A stretch of 64,000 bases of DNA from positions 1 to 64,000 of the forward strand of contig NZ_JAHBDQ010000020.1 of the NCBI RefSeq assembly GCF_019956555.1. The letters are read 5' to 3'. The position numbers and the translations under genes are program-made. The notes beneath the pieces are model-generated. The model worked only from the letters and a program-made list of their open reading frames with translations. It was not told the DNA's origin and did no database searches. Positions 62,786 through 64,000 of this stretch are shown here, piece by piece. Numbering within the stretch: position 1 is the stretch's first letter; every line of letters starts with the position of its first letter. Source of the stretch: Pseudomonas sp. A-RE-19 (GTDB lineage: Bacteria > Pseudomonadota > Gammaproteobacteria > Pseudomonadales > Pseudomonadaceae).

Positions 62786-64000
62786 ATGAACCGTATCAAC
62801 CCTGTTTCACGTCGCGGTTTTCTCAAGGGCAGCGCAGTGCTGGGCGGCGGTCTGGTGGTGGCGTTTGTCATCCCGGGTGCCAATCGCTTTGCCTTCGGTG
62901 CCGAGAATCAAGGAGACGTCTTCGCGCCCAATGCCTTTTTACGCATTGGCAATGACAACAGCATCACCGTGCTGCTCGGCCATTCGGAAATGGGCCAGGG
63001 CATCTGGACCGGCCTGACCATGTTGATCGCCGAAGAGCTGGACGCCGACTGGTCGAAAATCCGCGTCGAACATGCGCCGGCCTCGGCGGCCGAGTATGGC
63101 CTGCCGGCGTTTGGCGGAATGCAGATCACCGGTGGTTCGACCTCGACCTGGATGGAGTTCGATCGCTATCGCCAGGCCGGGGCGGCGGCGCGCCTGATGC
63201 TGATCGAGGCGGCGGCCAAGCGTTTTGACGTGGCACCTTCGCAGATTCTCACCGAATCGGGCGTGGTCATTGCCGGCGACAAACGCGTCACTTACGGCGA
63301 ATTGGCGGATGACGCCGGCAAGCTGCCAGTGCCGGATCCAGCCTCGATCAAGTTCAAGGAGGCCAAGGACTGGAAAGTCATCGGCAAACCCACCAAGCGC
63401 CTCGACACCCCGGAGAAAATCACGGGGCGCGCCAAGTTCGGCATGGACGTGCAATTCGACGGGCTCATGACGGCGATGGTCGCTCGTCCACCGGTGTTCG
63501 GTGGCAGCGTCAAATCCTTCGAAGGCGCTGAAGCGCTGGCGATGCCGGGCGTGCACAAAGTGGTGCAGGTGCCCACGGGGATCGCGGTGATTGCCGATCA
63601 TTATTGGGCGGCGAAGCTGGGGCGCGATGCGCTGAAGATCGAATGGGACCTGGGGCCGAACGCCGGACTGGACAGCCAACAGCTGCTGGAAAGCTTTCGT
63701 AAACTCGCCGCCACCCCGGGCACCTCGGTCAGCCAGGCCGGCGATACGGCGGCGACGCTGGGCAAAGCGGCGAAGACGATTGAGGCTGAATACAGCGTGC
63801 CGTACCTGGCCCACGCACCGATGGAACCGCTCAATTGCACGGTGAAAATCTCCAAGGACAAATGCGAAATCTGGACCGGCACACAGTTCCAGACCCTGGA
63901 TCAAATGATCGCGGGGAAGATCACCGGGCTCAAACCCGAACAGGTCGAAATCCACACCCAATTCCTCGGCGGAGGTTTCGGTCGTCGGGCCAACCCGACC
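62786..64000 (+). CDS. Molybdopterin-binding subunit of an isoquinoline 1-oxidoreductase-type enzyme (partial, 405 codons in window)
   Basis: Large catalytic subunit, IorB/xanthine-dehydrogenase-like. The N-terminus is a Tat signal (SRRGFLKGSAVLGGGLVVAF), so the holoenzyme is exported folded to the periplasm. Then come VLLGHSEMGQGIWTG and GGSTSTWMEFDRYRQAGA, and near the window end TQFLGGGFGRR, part of the molybdenum cofactor site. The frame stays open to the last base, so the C-terminal part (roughly half of the usual 700-plus residues) lies beyond. GAAGGGAG precedes the ATG at 62786. Confidence 0.93.
   Translation, partial: MNRINPVSRRGFLKGSAVLGGGLVVAFVIPGANRFAFGAENQGDVFAPNAFLRIGNDNSITVLLGHSEMGQGIWTGLTMLIAEELDADWSKIRVEHAPASAAEYGLPAFGGMQITGGSTSTWMEFDRYRQAGAAARLMLIEAAAKRFDVAPSQILTESGVVIAGDKRVTYGELADDAGKLPVPDPASIKFKEAKDWKVIGKPTKRLDTPEKITGRAKFGMDVQFDGLMTAMVARPPVFGGSVKSFEGAEALAMPGVHKVVQVPTGIAVIADHYWAAKLGRDALKIEWDLGPNAGLDSQQLLESFRKLAATPGTSVSQAGDTAATLGKAAKTIEAEYSVPYLAHAPMEPLNCTVKISKDKCEIWTGTQFQTLDQMIAGKITGLKPEQVEIHTQFLGGGFGRRANPT

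Overview
The window looks like chromosomal DNA of a Pseudomonas, most likely of the P. fluorescens complex. It is GC-rich. It carries aconitase B, MiaE, an ANR-type box and a Pseudomonas-style type VI secretion cluster, and the gaps between operons are filled with three families of REP-type palindromes typical of fluorescent pseudomonads. I saw no rRNA, tRNA, CRISPR array, transposase or phage gene.

Region 1 (0-2 kb) holds a short-chain dehydrogenase and an APH-fold phosphotransferase in one operon. Region 2 (2.2-25.3 kb) is a type VI secretion system in two divergent arms. The left (minus) arm is tssB-tssC-hcp-tssE-tssF-tssG-clpV, then four AT-richer genes of unknown family, vgrG and a MORN/YwqK-like gene, with a DUF4280-type PAAR-like gene facing them. 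The right (plus) arm is tssJ-tssK-tssL-tssM-tssA. Sheath, tube, baseplate, membrane complex, ATPase, TssA cap and spike are all present. Fha, PpkA/PppA, TagJ and TagF are absent.

The most interesting part is the 3.5 kb between clpV and vgrG (5425-8959). Four unrelated proteins there each show a plausible catalytic signature. Two have papain-like Cys-His-Asp patterns, one of them with a zinc-ribbon tail. One has a Gly-Cys...His pattern reminiscent of the CNF1/BLF1/CheD deamidase fold. One has the full endonuclease/exonuclease/phosphatase (EEP) active site. No obvious immunity genes lie beside them. I read this as a candidate T6SS effector island, possibly aimed at eukaryotic hosts or predators; that is inference.

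Region 3 (25.3-33.6 kb): a 2-hydroxyacid dehydrogenase, a SdaC-type amino-acid transporter, a SulP transporter with STAS domain, acnB, two long concentric palindromes upstream of acnB, and a DUF1289 protein. Region 4 (33.7-44.3 kb): a universal stress protein with an ANR box, miaE, a GFA-family protein, a 3-methyladenine glycosylase, a PEP-mutase-like lyase, Ada, a DedA-PAP2-LssY fusion, a DUF1059 protein, a NYN-LOTUS protein and an orphan double-domain ArsA. Region 5 (44.4-51 kb): a phosphonate/selenate-type ABC importer, an exported epoxide-hydrolase-like enzyme, a cupin, a methyltransferase and a TetR regulator. Region 6 (51-58.8 kb): 3-hydroxybutyryl-CoA dehydrogenase and thiolase with a divergent AraC regulator, then a LysR gene divergent from a dicarboxylate/amino-acid symporter, a tandem-fused racemase and a DinB-fold protein. 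Region 7 (58.8-64 kb): a DHCW-motif cupin, a small lipoprotein, a LysE exporter with a facing AraC regulator, a PhnB-like protein, and the start of an isoquinoline-1-oxidoreductase-type molybdenum hydroxylase operon cut by the window edge.
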